The notes beneath the pieces were generated by a model. The model saw only the letters and a list, made by a program, of their open reading frames with translations, did not search any database and had not been told where the DNA came from. A stretch of 64,000 bases of DNA from Limanda limanda. Taxonomy: Eukaryota > Chordata > Actinopteri > Pleuronectiformes > Pleuronectidae. Of the stretch, positions 1-11,809 are shown piece by piece. A program made the translations under genes and the position numbers. The stretch spans positions 10,031,739 to 10,095,738 of the forward strand of contig NC_083648.1 in NCBI RefSeq assembly GCF_963576545.1, written 5' to 3'. Position 1 is the stretch's first letter. Every line of letters starts with the position of its first letter.

Positions 1-89
1 CACCGCCAGACCACTAGGTGGAGTAACGTTTTTTGTCGAAGACAACCTAAGAGACACCTTCTTTGTGTGTGGCAGTCTTTGTCGATCTG

Positions 90-300
90 ATCTTTCTACA
101 CAGCTTTGTACACTCGTCGACCTGCAAACCGACGTTAGCCGAGATCTCCTTCCAGGAATTGCAAGTCATCTGCGTGTCCTTGTATTTAGTCAGTGACGGG
201 TTATACAAGTGGTCATACTTTCAGATCTCTTCTGCCAAGTGCTCTTCTATTTGGTCCATAACCGTTCTTCTAAATCTTCCTTGGTTTCTGCCGGTATTAT
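90..300 (-). pseudogene. MADF/Myb-SANT-like DNA-binding domain relic
   Basis: Read on the minus strand from an ATG at 259-257, the translation is EEHLAEEI-stop-KYDHLYNPS, then YKDTQMTCNSWKEISANVG and VDECTKLCRKIR. Spacing and residues (LxxEI..Y..LYN....YKD......W.EI...VG..V..C.K..K.IR) are those of a MADF domain, a DNA-binding fold carried by PIF/Harbinger-type transposons and by many domesticated fish genes. A TGA at 223-221 sits where the family has a charged or aromatic residue, so the frame is broken. No transposase follows inside the window. This is seen as a decayed transposon-derived fragment; the exact superfamily is inferred. Confidence 0.55.
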
Positions 301-431
301 GGGGCATGAAACCGGAAATATGACTCTGGAAAGGATGTAGTTAGTGGACCAATCACAGCCTTGCGGGCTGCATTAGGCTTGCGTAGCTTTGTCGTATAGT
401 TACAAAAATTGGTGAATGCAGGCAAGCACAA

Positions 432-485
432 AAGAAGGGGCACGTAAGCACGCAAGGGCTCTTGCGTGCTTGCGTGCCCCTTCTT
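432..485. repeat. Near-perfect 25-bp inverted repeat (hairpin)
   Basis: The left arm 432-456 and right arm 461-485 are reverse complements except at 445/472, which would be a G-U wobble in RNA if read from the minus strand or a mismatch in DNA. They are separated by a 4-base loop (ggct). The arms contain the palindrome-like words CACGCAAG and CTTGCGTG and a GGGGCACG/CGTGCCCC pair. It lies inside transposon debris. Confidence 0.85.
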
Positions 486-599
486 GCGTGTCTCTGAAAA
501 CACAGAAGCATGCACCGGCCTCTCCCCTGTCGAAGAAGCCTGGCCCCATAAAGCAAAACAAAGTGCTTTAAGTAAGTGCTATTTGAGCGCTACTAAATT

Positions 600-737
600 T
601 TGAGTTTCATAAAAAAAATTAAAAATTTTTTTTTTTTATATAAATTATATTTTTAGACATTGATGCGGGCCAATTAAAAATGGATGGCGGGCCGCAGTTG
701 GCCCGCGGGCCGTAGTTTGGACACCCCTGGTCTAGAC
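600..737 (-). mobile_element. hAT-type element terminus with 8-bp target-site candidate
   Basis: Read on the minus strand from 729, the sequence begins CAGGGGTGTCCAAAC and continues with CGGCCCGCGGGCC words, the usual start of many vertebrate hAT-family elements. The next eight bases outside it, 730-737, are gtctagac, which fits the hAT target-site preference nTCTAGAn. The element would extend left, past an AT-rich stretch (610-656). The opposite terminus was not found, so it is either left of the window or lost. Confidence 0.6.
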
Positions 738-3075
738 GTAATCTCCATTTAAGCGCACATTAATTTAAAAGTTGCATTTCAGGATGCTGTGGCTGGCTCA
801 ATCGTGATTGGTCAAACAAGAGAGAGAAAACTGGAAGGCTTCCATCTGCATTGGCTGGCGGAGGCATAGAAACATAGGGAGGTAATTCAAGTTCCCATTT
901 TCTTATAAGGATAATTTAAACCAGGTTGGTAAAAAAATCTATTTAGCCTGATATTTACCCTCTGTTTTTTGTAATAGCACATTAACAACTGTTGACGTTA
1001 AGTCTTTCTGTAAACCATCAAGCTTGCATATACGAATGTTAATACATAATTCATAAAGCCAGAAGTTCAGAGGTCAAAAGGTCAAATTGCAGGGTTTTCC
1101 TGAAGAGCCACGTCAATGCAACACTTGATATTGAATCCAGCCTTTATCCAAAACCTGGCAACCCAAGAGGCTCCGAATATCAATAACTTTTAACATCATC
1201 ATAGTGTGGATGGAGTACAACAAGAACACATGACTCCCTTTCAGCCCATTATTGTGTGAAAGACCACTTGAATCCATGGTAGTGTGTGTTGTATTGTACT
1301 GGACTTGTTTCAAATATAGATCCAGTATTGTGTGAGGAGCTCGATACAACAGCAGAAAGAGCTTTGAAAAGTCATTACTACTTTTTCAATACAACCTCTA
1401 GTTTCTTTATCTGAGTTAATGTTCACACCAATCAGTCCCATCGCTGAACAACAACAGTCAAACTCCGAGTGCTGTGTATTTTCAGATCGTATTGCACCTG
1501 ACTTTTTACTGCATCTCGTGGGGAAACCACTCATTCAAGAGCTGGAGTGGTTTGACTCACTTTGATTTACCACTGTGTTCTGGGCTACTTAGCTCTAAAT
1601 CAAATGGCAGAGAACTGGGTTTTTCCCTCTTTAACACATCACAAATCGTTACCAAATAAATGCCTGAAGTCAAATGAAAAGGCTAAAGTGAGCTCGCTGG
1701 TAAAGGTTCTGTTTGTTTTGCTACTTCTTCTTCTAGCTGCCACACATTCTTTTAACACGAATGTCACATTGTGTGACACTAATTCAAATGCAAAGGATGC
1801 TGTGGCCTTTAGTTTACTGTTTCTGAGGTGGTTTCCTCTCTGTGGTTTACAAGAATCTTTACATCAGGACGGGGGAATATGAAGATGACGCTCCATGTGA
1901 GATTTGTCTAAATCCACAATGGGACAACATCAGTATTAATGTGTTTTCCTTTTCGACACATCTTGTGAGCTACCTCTGCCTTGGAGGACATGTTTTCTCC
2001 CTTTGTCTTTTGTTTAATTACTCAAACTGTTGAATAAAACTTTGAATGAAGGACAAAATAAATCACATTCAATAACAGGGCAGATCAGGACAAAGGGTTG
2101 GACCGAAGGAAAGAGATCAGGCATGTTTGTTAGAGCCTGACCAATATGGATTTTTTGGAGGCTTATACCAATATGAATAGTTCTGTACACATTTATCTGT
2201 TCATGTTTATTAGAGTGTATTTACTCACAAGAGGTTGGATCATTAGATACAATGTAAAAACATCCTTATCAAATAATGTTGAGGTTAACTAATCAGATCC
2301 ACTGAGGCGACAGTGATCTGACATCTCACCATTTGGAGCTGAGTTATTCACATCAGAGCCCTCGACCTGTGAAAATTATTGTTTGGTTAGAATAAAAGAT
2401 GAATTGGAGTTGTTATTTTTAATGTGGGTTTTGAAAAAAATGAATCTGACAGGAGCCTAATCAACGAGAGTTTTCCTGCACAATAATGAAACCACTTGAA
2501 TACATGATGTGTATCCTGGCAGCAGAGTGGTTCAAATTATCCCTGTGAGTGGCAGGTCCTAATAGAAAATAGATTTATTGCTGCTCTGTGTCTGCCCCAA
2601 ATCTTTCTCCGTTTTCTCAGGGCTGCTGAGATAAAGCGCCCAGTCAATGCACCGCGAGGAAAAGCCAAATGAAACGTTTGGAAGTTGATTATGGAAAGCG
2701 GGGCTTCTAAAGAGATATGCAAAATAAACTGACAGAGTAAGAGGATTTGCTTTCCCCCCACCAAATAAACTGTTGTACTGCTAAAGTGGTGTTCTGTGTT
2801 AGAGTCAGACGGATAGTGGAGCTCAACTTTGAACTGAGCTCTGAGGAAATTGGAAGGATGTTGTGTCGCGTCCCCCTCTTGGCAAACGCTTCTCTAACCT
2901 TGCCACAACAAACAGGTTTGGCACCAGCACCGAGGTGTCTGCTGTCTGCTGTCCATTACTGATGGAGACAAACAAATCGGTGAAAGTGTCCATTGATACA
3001 TTTCAACAAGTATTGTTCACTCCTAACAATATATGCAACGATGCCATGATTACAGTTTGATTCACTTTCTTGCAG
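738..3075. other. crhr2 intronic sequence, no exon seen
   Basis: I searched for the preceding receptor exon (the GTCWP and PCPEY-type motifs) on the plus strand and found none. Only scattered short chance ORFs and one repeat fragment (2128-2225) are visible. By the gene model below this is intron. Confidence 0.5.
2128..2225 (+). repeat. Dispersed hAT-like repeat fragment
   Basis: The words 'gcctgaccaatatgg' and 'ttataccaatatgaat' resemble the common fish repeat that starts with GCTCGACCGATATGGG and runs into CCGATACCGATA. It is diverged and has no coding capacity. Confidence 0.4.
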
Positions 3076-3161
3076 GGATTGCTTACAGGGAGTGCATGGA
3101 TAATGGGACGTGGGCGTTGAGGAGCAATTACTCCAATTGCGAGCCTATCTTGGAGGAAAAG
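3076..3161 (+). CDS. crhr2: crhr2 exon: end of hormone-binding ectodomain
   Basis: After a tcttgcag acceptor the exon encodes [13 protein letters not shown], then [13 protein letters not shown], and ends before GTTAGT. It carries the fifth and sixth disulfide cysteines of the class B ectodomain, the conserved NGTW turn and two N-glycosylation sequons (NGT, NYS). The first codon is split after base 1. Confidence 0.93.
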
Positions 3162-4248
3162 GTTAGTGTGGCGACACAGGAGCAAACCTGCTCTCTGCTT
3201 TTATTCTCTGCACAATCTGCCAATCATCCCCGAGAGACGCCCGTCACATTCGACACTAATGGCACACACGGAGACAACCAATCGCCTGTGACTGCATTGT
3301 GTTTTGAAACACTTAAAAAGTTTGTTTCCAGATGACTTAACAAACACTGTACAGTACGCACAGTCTGGCTTGTGTCCCTGTTAGCAGAGCCTGAGGGTTC
3401 AGTGCAACACTGATTCATTGTTTGAGAGGAGTTTGGCCTGATTAGCTGACATCATGTCTCCTGATTATTGTGTGGTTCTGGGTCTCCCTCTATTTTGCTC
3501 ACATCATTTTTAAGCCAAGACATCAGAAGTGTGTCTGTGCCATTTATTACTATTCTGGAGTTTTTCTGTATCTATATGAGCTTTCCTATAATTGTATAGT
3601 AGATATTTAAAAACATATGAGATTCAATTGTTTGTATTATCTTTTCTATTATGTTATAATTTTTTTGTAGTCATTCATTAATTTTTATGTATTACAATAT
3701 GATTGATAAATATATCTACAAAGGAGGTTTAAATGGCTTTTTATTAAAAAAATTCTTCATTTTCTTTAGAAATACACTCCGTACTTCATCCTAAAAGTGC
3801 TACATGAATAAAATGTATTATTATTATCATCATTATTATTATTTGCACAGTGCAGCCTGGACAGGTTGATACTGTAGACATAACTCTGGGTCGTTTCATG
3901 TATCCATGTTACTCAGCTCTTTCTCTTTGTCCTGTTATCCGTCTGTGCATCAAATAAGTGACTCCCATCTCGTCTTTCCAGAGGAAGTATCCGATGCATT
4001 ATAAAGTGGCGCTGATCATCAACTACCTTGGCCACTGTATCTCTGTGGGAGCTCTGGTCGTGGCCTTCATTCTCTTCTTGTGCTTAAGGCGAGTACAGAA
4101 ATAGTGCATCTCTAACTGTGTCCTGCAGTAGCCTTGCACTGCTTATCATTAACTTGCTTATGTCAAATGAATAGATGTCTGCAGTGCGGCTCAGCTGAGG
4201 TTTAGAAAAAGCATAATGTGTATTTCACAACACTTCTAATCACAGTCA

Positions 4249-4309
<61 letters not shown>

Positions 4310-7300
4310 ACGCACATATACCAAGTATCAAATGGCCTCAGCTGTGCTGTTCAATAGGGTTTGGTCGATGTGGGCTTCTGAAAGCAAATATTGATTTCTT
4401 TGGATTACAGACCGAAGTAGTCAATATTTTGTTCCATATTTAAGTCTCTTAAGATTTCATGGCACAATCAATAGCTACGTTATGTTTCACCCGAGAATGT
4501 TTATTTTCCTCAGGATATAAATACTGGAAAAAAAGATTTTTTAACCTTGTCCAAACTAAAACTCTCTTAAAAGCCTGCAAAATTAAATTATTCATGTTTT
4601 AATAGCCCACCGGTCGTGAGGCAACTCAGAAATACAAAAACATTGTTACGACAGCGATTCAGAAAGGGATGTTCATTTCTCTATTGATCATGAGTGCCGC
4701 TAACGACCATTAACCAACAAGAGTGAATGGAACTATTTGGTCTGTGACATATTGAAAAGTTTTTTACATTTGCAAGTAGCAGCATAAGAAATCAAACATT
4801 TCTTCTTCTTGCATCTTAGAAACATGAACAGAACTCAGTGTGGTATATGAAATCATGATAATCTAACATCTCTTCCGTTTCTCTTGTTGTTCAGGAGCAT
4901 TCGATGTCTTCGAAACATCATCCACTGGAATTTGATCACCACCTTCATCCTGAGGAATGTTATGTGGTTTTTGCTTCAGTTGATAGATCACAATATTCAT
5001 GAGAGCAACGAGGTAATGGCACAAGTTTGCCATGCAATTCATTATAACATAAGAGTGCAGAAAGTTATTAAAGTCTTGAAGGAATCACGTGAGGAAAAGT
5101 GTCCGTTTCCGTTTAAAGACTTTGCATCTCGTCCTTCTGTTTCTCTCTTTCAGCCTTGGTGTCGGTTAATAACGACAATATACAACTACTTTGTGGTGAC
5201 CAACTTTTTTTGGATGTTTGTTGAAGGATGTTACCTCCACACAGCCATCGTAATGACTTATTCCACCGATAAGCTCAGGAAGTGGGCTTTCCTCTTCATC
5301 GGCTGGTGTGAGTATGTACATGCTGACGGTGCATCGCTCTCACCTACACTCCGGGTGCAAGTTAATGCCCAACCTGGGAACAAGAGATAAAACAGTCACA
5401 ATGAGGTCCATTCAAAGATGTGTCAGTTATTTTGATATTACAGACGAGGCCGACATGAGCACCCACCAAGAGCCAATTCTAAGTCGATTTTCCATTCGGC
5501 GGGTAAATCTCAGAAGACCAACCGCCATACTTGTTGGTAATAGTTTACAACAGAATAGACATTTTATTAGATATAATCTAGTCTCTCTACTGCATTTTGA
5601 TGTACAAGCACAGCCGCTTCTTTCCTCTTTATGTCTGTATCAGGTGATTAGCTGCCATAAAGAACGAATTTTTTTTTATTGCCAGATAAAAAACAATAGC
5701 TATCAGAGGCAGAGAAGCCGTGAATTTGATGAACCACTATTACAGGCCGCTGATCTGCAGCTAGCTTACCAACACGTGTTGAGCGATTTGAACTAAATGA
5801 CAAAACAAAACCCCACAGAGGTAAAAGATATAATTTCTACGAAGAGAAAGTCCAATAACAGATGCAGGTTCGGAGAGGTCATGGTTGCAGGAAGCTGGCG
5901 TCAATGCACTGTTTGATGGTGGGAATTTGTTCCGGATGTAGCCGGTACGCATTGTCGTATTAAATAAACACTGAAATTAGAAAACATCCTTTGAGCGTGT
6001 GAACACAGCGTCACATGGGTTGCGTGTCTGAGTCCTGGGCTCAGTCGGAACTTCTCTCAGCAGCTTCTGTGACAGCGCTAACGGCAACGTCTCTGAAAAG
6101 CAGTTCACAGCGAGGAGTCTGAGGAGGAGCATTGAGATAATTAAATATCCACCATGTTTACAAAACCGATCTCAAGATTTCATAGAATTCTGCTCATTCT
6201 TCATATTTATTAATTATGGACCCTACGTACATTTCGCCACATTAATGCAGTGCAGTCTAAACATGATTTTTTTTCCCTCATTAATACGATAATGACAAAT
6301 CTTAAGAAATCAAGTACTCATCTAATTTCACTGTCGCCACTGTTATATTATTAATAATCATCGATGCTATGGCACTTGATTCAGAAAGATACGGCAAAAA
6401 CACATTACCTTTTCTAAATTACATTTTACTTCACCGATTAAAAAACAAACACTTGCTCTACACATACTTAAGTGAAGAAGGTTAAAGAAAGTCTTCACAG
6501 AAAGTGGTCAGATTAATCTCCACTTCATTTTATTAGGTACAAACAGGTGAAACCAATGCAGTAAAATAGAATAACTGGCGACAATTCACAGACTTCAACT
6601 CTCTTGGGTTCTCTGCAATATTTAAAGTCAATCAGTTGAGCGGTTGTCAAACAAATTGAAGGAAAGCCAGACAGCAGGAGACAGACCCACAGAGGTTCCA
6701 ACATTTAAGTTTGATACAAAAAAATGTCAAATCTTACATTTAATTAGTTTTTTATATTTCTTCCATCCTGTACTTTTTTGCTGTGTTCTTTAAAAGGAAA
6801 AATTGGTTGTCAAACATCGGGACCACAGTCTTATCCGACCCTTCTGCCCGTTCAGAGTGAAAGCTTCTAATTGGCTGCTGGTGAAGTGGAGCGGAACAGC
6901 ACTGACTAGTGGGAACTATATTTTTATTTGGTGCTCGACTGGATCAGTGATTGTCCTGAAGCAGATGTCCTGTCATGACCACGTCAAAATCCTACAAACG
7001 TAGTTATTATTATAGGAAGTTATAAGAGAAAGCTCAGTGTTAAATTGGACAGAGTGAAAAACCAGTGTCAGAATATTTGATGTTGAGGCAGAAACATGCC
7101 CATGGAACCGTGATTCCTTGTCTCTCTGAGACAGATACTTCACTTAAATGACTCAGCGGAGCGTTATGAACAAGAGAATGAAATATGAATAGATCACGGA
7201 TCACGTATTATCAGTAATGACAGTTTGATGACATGGAAATAACCAGAAGGACATGTCAGACATATTAATCTTGATTGAATGACTGAAATATTACTTAAAT

Positions 7301-10300
7301 GTAACTAACTCTTATCAGGATGATATAACCTGTGCAGCAGCTCCTCTGCACTTCATAACCTGTTCAGTGTATTTGTAATGAACAGGGAACCTTGAAAAAT
7401 AGTATTTTAATTGTCCGCCATTAATGCCCATCATCTACTCTATGACACTGTCACTAATCTGTGAAAGTAATATTGTAATTCATCCGTAACAAAAGATAAG
7501 ATTTAATAGTTGCCAGGGGTGGATTCATACGTCAGGAAGAATTAGATAACAGAATATTATTATTGTATAATGTGTTAACATGATATCATAATGTTATTTA
7601 AAATGCTATATGTCAAATACAATAAGACACTGACTCGGGTACAGTAGATACAAGGGCATATACTACACTTAAAGACATATAAATATATGCAAATAAATAT
7701 TAACAATCATCAATATAAATCATATTTGAATAGCTGCTGCCTTCAGGGAACCACAAGCCAGTAAGGAGATTGGATTTGTTCTTGTTTTGATAGTGTTTAC
7801 TAGAATTCATTAGTAAAGTGCAGGTCAGATTGAATCTCCTACGAGAGGTCAGATGTCATCTGGGGTCGGAATGAGGACCTGTATTCTTTCATCTCCATTA
7901 AAGGTCTTTTCCCTGATTGTTTCACCTTTTTAGCAGAAACCCTTTGGACAGAGAGCGTGGACGTATCTGGCCATGCAGCTCTCGGCCTCCCTCTCTGATT
8001 TGTATACTCTGGCTGGAAGATGTTTTGCTCAATTAGCTTGTCAGCACGCTGGCGAGGTGCAAAGTCAAGCAGCGACGGCTTGTTTGAAAGGTTTTTCCTT
8101 GAACTGCCGTCCTGAGTGCTCTAGGGGTAAAGCAGCGAGTTATTCCAAAAGCACTATGCCTATTTAACTTGCATCTGAGCGCGCTGCCGACGAATCAGCA
8201 ACAGTTGATAGAATTAATGTTAACTCTAAGGGTGCAGACAACAGCCATATAATACAAAAGAGGGTCCAATAGATGCTAGTGTTGTAGAGCAAAAAAGCAA
8301 TTTGCTGTGTTCAGCAGCCTAAAGCTGTTTCTTGTTATTTAACTAAATGTTTTTCACTGTGGGTTAATATATATTATTCAACAAATAAATGTATTAGTTT
8401 CACTAGGAGCCTTTTCTTTTATCATTTGTTAAGGCGTTGTTCAACATTTAACCGATTTCCCAGGGAATGATCAATGGATCTCCATCAGGCCTATTTATCA
8501 GACTGATGTAGTTTATGCAAGTCAGGCAGAGGATTAATAGTCGTGTCTGTAATGAACTCTAACACTAATTAAATGTTGCTCCTGGCTTACATTAATCTTC
8601 TTTACTTTACAGGTATTCCCTTTCCTATAATAGTAGCCTGGGCCATTGGAAAGTTGTACTACGAAAACGAACAGTATGTATTCAAATAAGTTCCCCGGAC
8701 GTTTTCCTGAAATGTCCTTAATCAGATGCCATAATGATTCTTTCCTTTCCTGTTGACAGATGTTGGTTTGGTAAAGAACCTGGAAAATATATGGATTATA
8801 TTTATCAAGGACCAGTTATTCTTGTTCTTCTGGTAAGTAACAATGCAGGAAGCCATTTTCCTGTATCACCCGTTATTTCTGCATTATTTATGAGAACCAT
8901 TCATTCATATAACACAACACAAACATCCGATTCATTAGTGCTTGTAGGAGTGAACTGATGAAAAAGAAAATATACCCTGCGATGAAAATGGTTTTATAAT
9001 GGAAGTCATTTGTATCCTGCAACCAGATCATTGAAAAGTGGAATTAATCTCCTTGTTGGTTTAAAGCAGATTCACGCGTATGAAACCTGAATATTACAGA
9101 TTGTATTCAAACTAATGTGATCACTAATGGAGCATGTCGGAGTGCGGTGACCCCTTCTGAGTCCTGTGCTCCTCTTTGACTTGCACGCCCTTCCTCTCCT
9201 CATCGACATTCAATGAGGAAACACTGATTATTTCATTTCCTTTGTTTGTTTTATAAAGTCTGTTTATTGTCTCTTTTTCTCCCCAGATAAATTTTGTTTT
9301 CCTCTTCAACATAGTGAGAATTCTTATGACCAAACTACGAGCTTCTACTACGTCTGAGACGATACAATACAGGTGAGTTGGTCCTGTACGTAAAACTGCA
9401 CCGTAAAGAAAACGCTTATCCTTTGAGGGTCTTGGTGTTCGCTGCAGCCCCAGCTGACATTGGGCGAGAGGTCTATCAGGTTGCCAGCCTATCGAATGGC
9501 CGACGCACACAGACAAACAACCTTTCACACCCATACAACTGTTACGAAAAAATTATGTTTATTTTTTATATGCATGTTTTTTAAAAGCGGGAAAACCTGG
9601 TAAAAAATGGCAATTGACTCCTTTACCATGGCCAGTAGAGTTTTCCTTTCAGGCTCTTCCCCCCCGATGCGTCATATAAGATGTCAGGTTCGCATTGAGC
9701 ACCGACCCGCTCTCTCACCTTGCTCTCTGGCCAAATTAGTGTCTTCGCCCAGGTGTCATGTTGCCATCACTACCGATCAGAGCCAATAAAAGGCGTGAGT
9801 GAACATCGATTGAATCCATTCCAGATAAAAGCCAGATGTTAGCGGGTGTTTGTTGGATTTTGGACGATTAGAAAGGAGCTTTTGTCTCCATTTAACATAA
9901 CCACCAATCTGCATGTGTTTTGGAGGAAGCTGGAGTAAACCCACACAGACATGTGACGAACATCCAACCACCACATAGGAAAACAGGGATTCTGTTGAGA
10001 ACCCTTGTGTTTCACTCCAAAATTGATATTTCAAGATGATTTTTGGTCAAAATCTTCTTCGACACATACGTTTTTTTCAGCAGTGGCTTCCTCATGTCTC
10101 CCCAAAACACTCCCAATGTCACAGAATAGATCGACAAATAAAATTGCTTGTGAGTTGAAAATCAAAAGTGACATTTAATGTATTGTGTTTCATTTATCTC
10201 CCTTAGAGCCAAAGGCAGAAACTAAAGAGTATTTCGGGCCGCGTAAAAGAAAATGAAGTCTAGACAAACATATTGAGCTGAAGGTAGTCACACTGCGAGA

Positions 10301-11776
10301 AGCCACTTTACTTAGGTCGAGGTGAGATGAGTGAGAGGCGGGAGAAGCTCTCATGTATCTGACAGGACTTGACGAGTGAGTAATAGGCAGAGATTTGTTG
10401 CGAGAGAGTCGAGTCCCACTTCATGTTTTCAGGTTGCTCTTCTGACCGCTTAAGTTGTGTGTTGATTTCTTTTTTTTTGCTGCGTCAACTGTGTTTGTCT
10501 CCTTTAGGGATTATTTGGGGATTATGGTGTGTTTACTGTTACTGCTCAGGCTGCTTCACCTCAGGCTCTCCAGGCTGAAGCTGCATTCATGCTTGTTGTG
10601 ACAGATATGCTGATGTCAGCGAAGCAGTTTTAATTAAGTGAGTGGAGGATTGGACCATAAACTGTTTACCTCAAACTGAAGCATTGTGGCGCCTTCAAAA
10701 ACACTGTTGGTTTTACAAGCTGTTTGAGCAGAGCAAACCAGGGATGGAAACAGCAAACAGGAGATGGGATTTTCTGTCAGTTTTTTAATTTAAAAGTCAA
10801 ATCATCGGGAAAGAAAACCTTATTTTTACAGGATTTACCAAAAATCCCTTTGGTTTGTGTTTATCCTCCTTCAGCATTTCACTGCTTCTTTAATTAGCTC
10901 TTCATTCTGATAACAACCCTTCAATGGACTCTTCAACCTGCTGCTAATCGAGCCAAAATCCATTGAATTCAGCAATTTGTGTCTAGTTAACATTTTTGAC
11001 TACAACATGTGGGCCTGTTAGGAAGGATCGTGTGTGGCTGCATGGGGGCTGTATATGTTTTTATGTTTCTTGTTCGTCCCATTTCATTAGATTTTTCGTC
11101 TCGTGAACGCTTCTCTCAGGAACATCTCCAAAGAAACCTTTCAAATTTGGTTCAAGTGTTCAGTTCAACTCAAGGATGAACTGATAAATATAGATACTAG
11201 GTCAAAGGTCGAGGTCACAAAACCATGTTTTCGGTCTCTTGAACACATCTCAAGTCTGTCTTTAGGGAATTTCTACACATTTTGAGCAGTTGTCCTTCGA
11301 ACTTAAAGATTAACTGATTTGATTTCAGTGTCCGTGGTGACACTCATCTCCTCTTCAAAACCTAAGTAAATGATTTAATTTCGTATTTATGAAGCCAACA
11401 GTTACACTGCATTTTAATGTGGGTCTTAAATATAAAGTGCTTCCCACATTGCAAACTTAAAGAGAATCACAGCGCTGGAGGTGGGCGTGTGTTTCCTACC
11501 ACCTCTTGACGCAGGATCATGCGTTTTTCTAAAAACTCCACACTCTCACATTAGTCATTTTTATAGATGCAGCTGTATCCTTGTCTTCACAGAAAAGCTG
11601 TGAAAGCAACACTGGTCCTGCTTCCTCTGCTGGGCATCACCTACATGCTCTTCTTTGTCAATCCGGGGGAGGACGACATCTCACAGATCGTTTTCATCTA
11701 TTTCAACTCCTTTCTACAGTCGTTTCAGGTGAGGAAGGGGATAATGGTACAAAGTGACGCTGGCCCAGAAAACCTT

Positions 11777-11809
<33 letters not shown>

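Noticed and set aside
1562..2033. Cysteine-bearing ORFs as the missing crhr2 ectodomain exons
   Set aside because: They lack the CWP and PCPEY motifs and have no matching splice phase; judged chance ORFs in intron.
4093..4098. GT donor for the crhr2 TM1 exon
   Set aside because: It breaks the frame to the next, highly conserved exon; the GC donor four bases earlier fits.
4895..5390. One continuous 168-residue protein
   Set aside because: The open frame includes a real intron (5013-5153) and reads past a GTGAGT donor; only the exon parts are coding in the main transcript.
5308..8612. RNA genes in the long intron
   Set aside because: No tRNA boxes, snRNA-like or long hairpin structure was recognised by eye.
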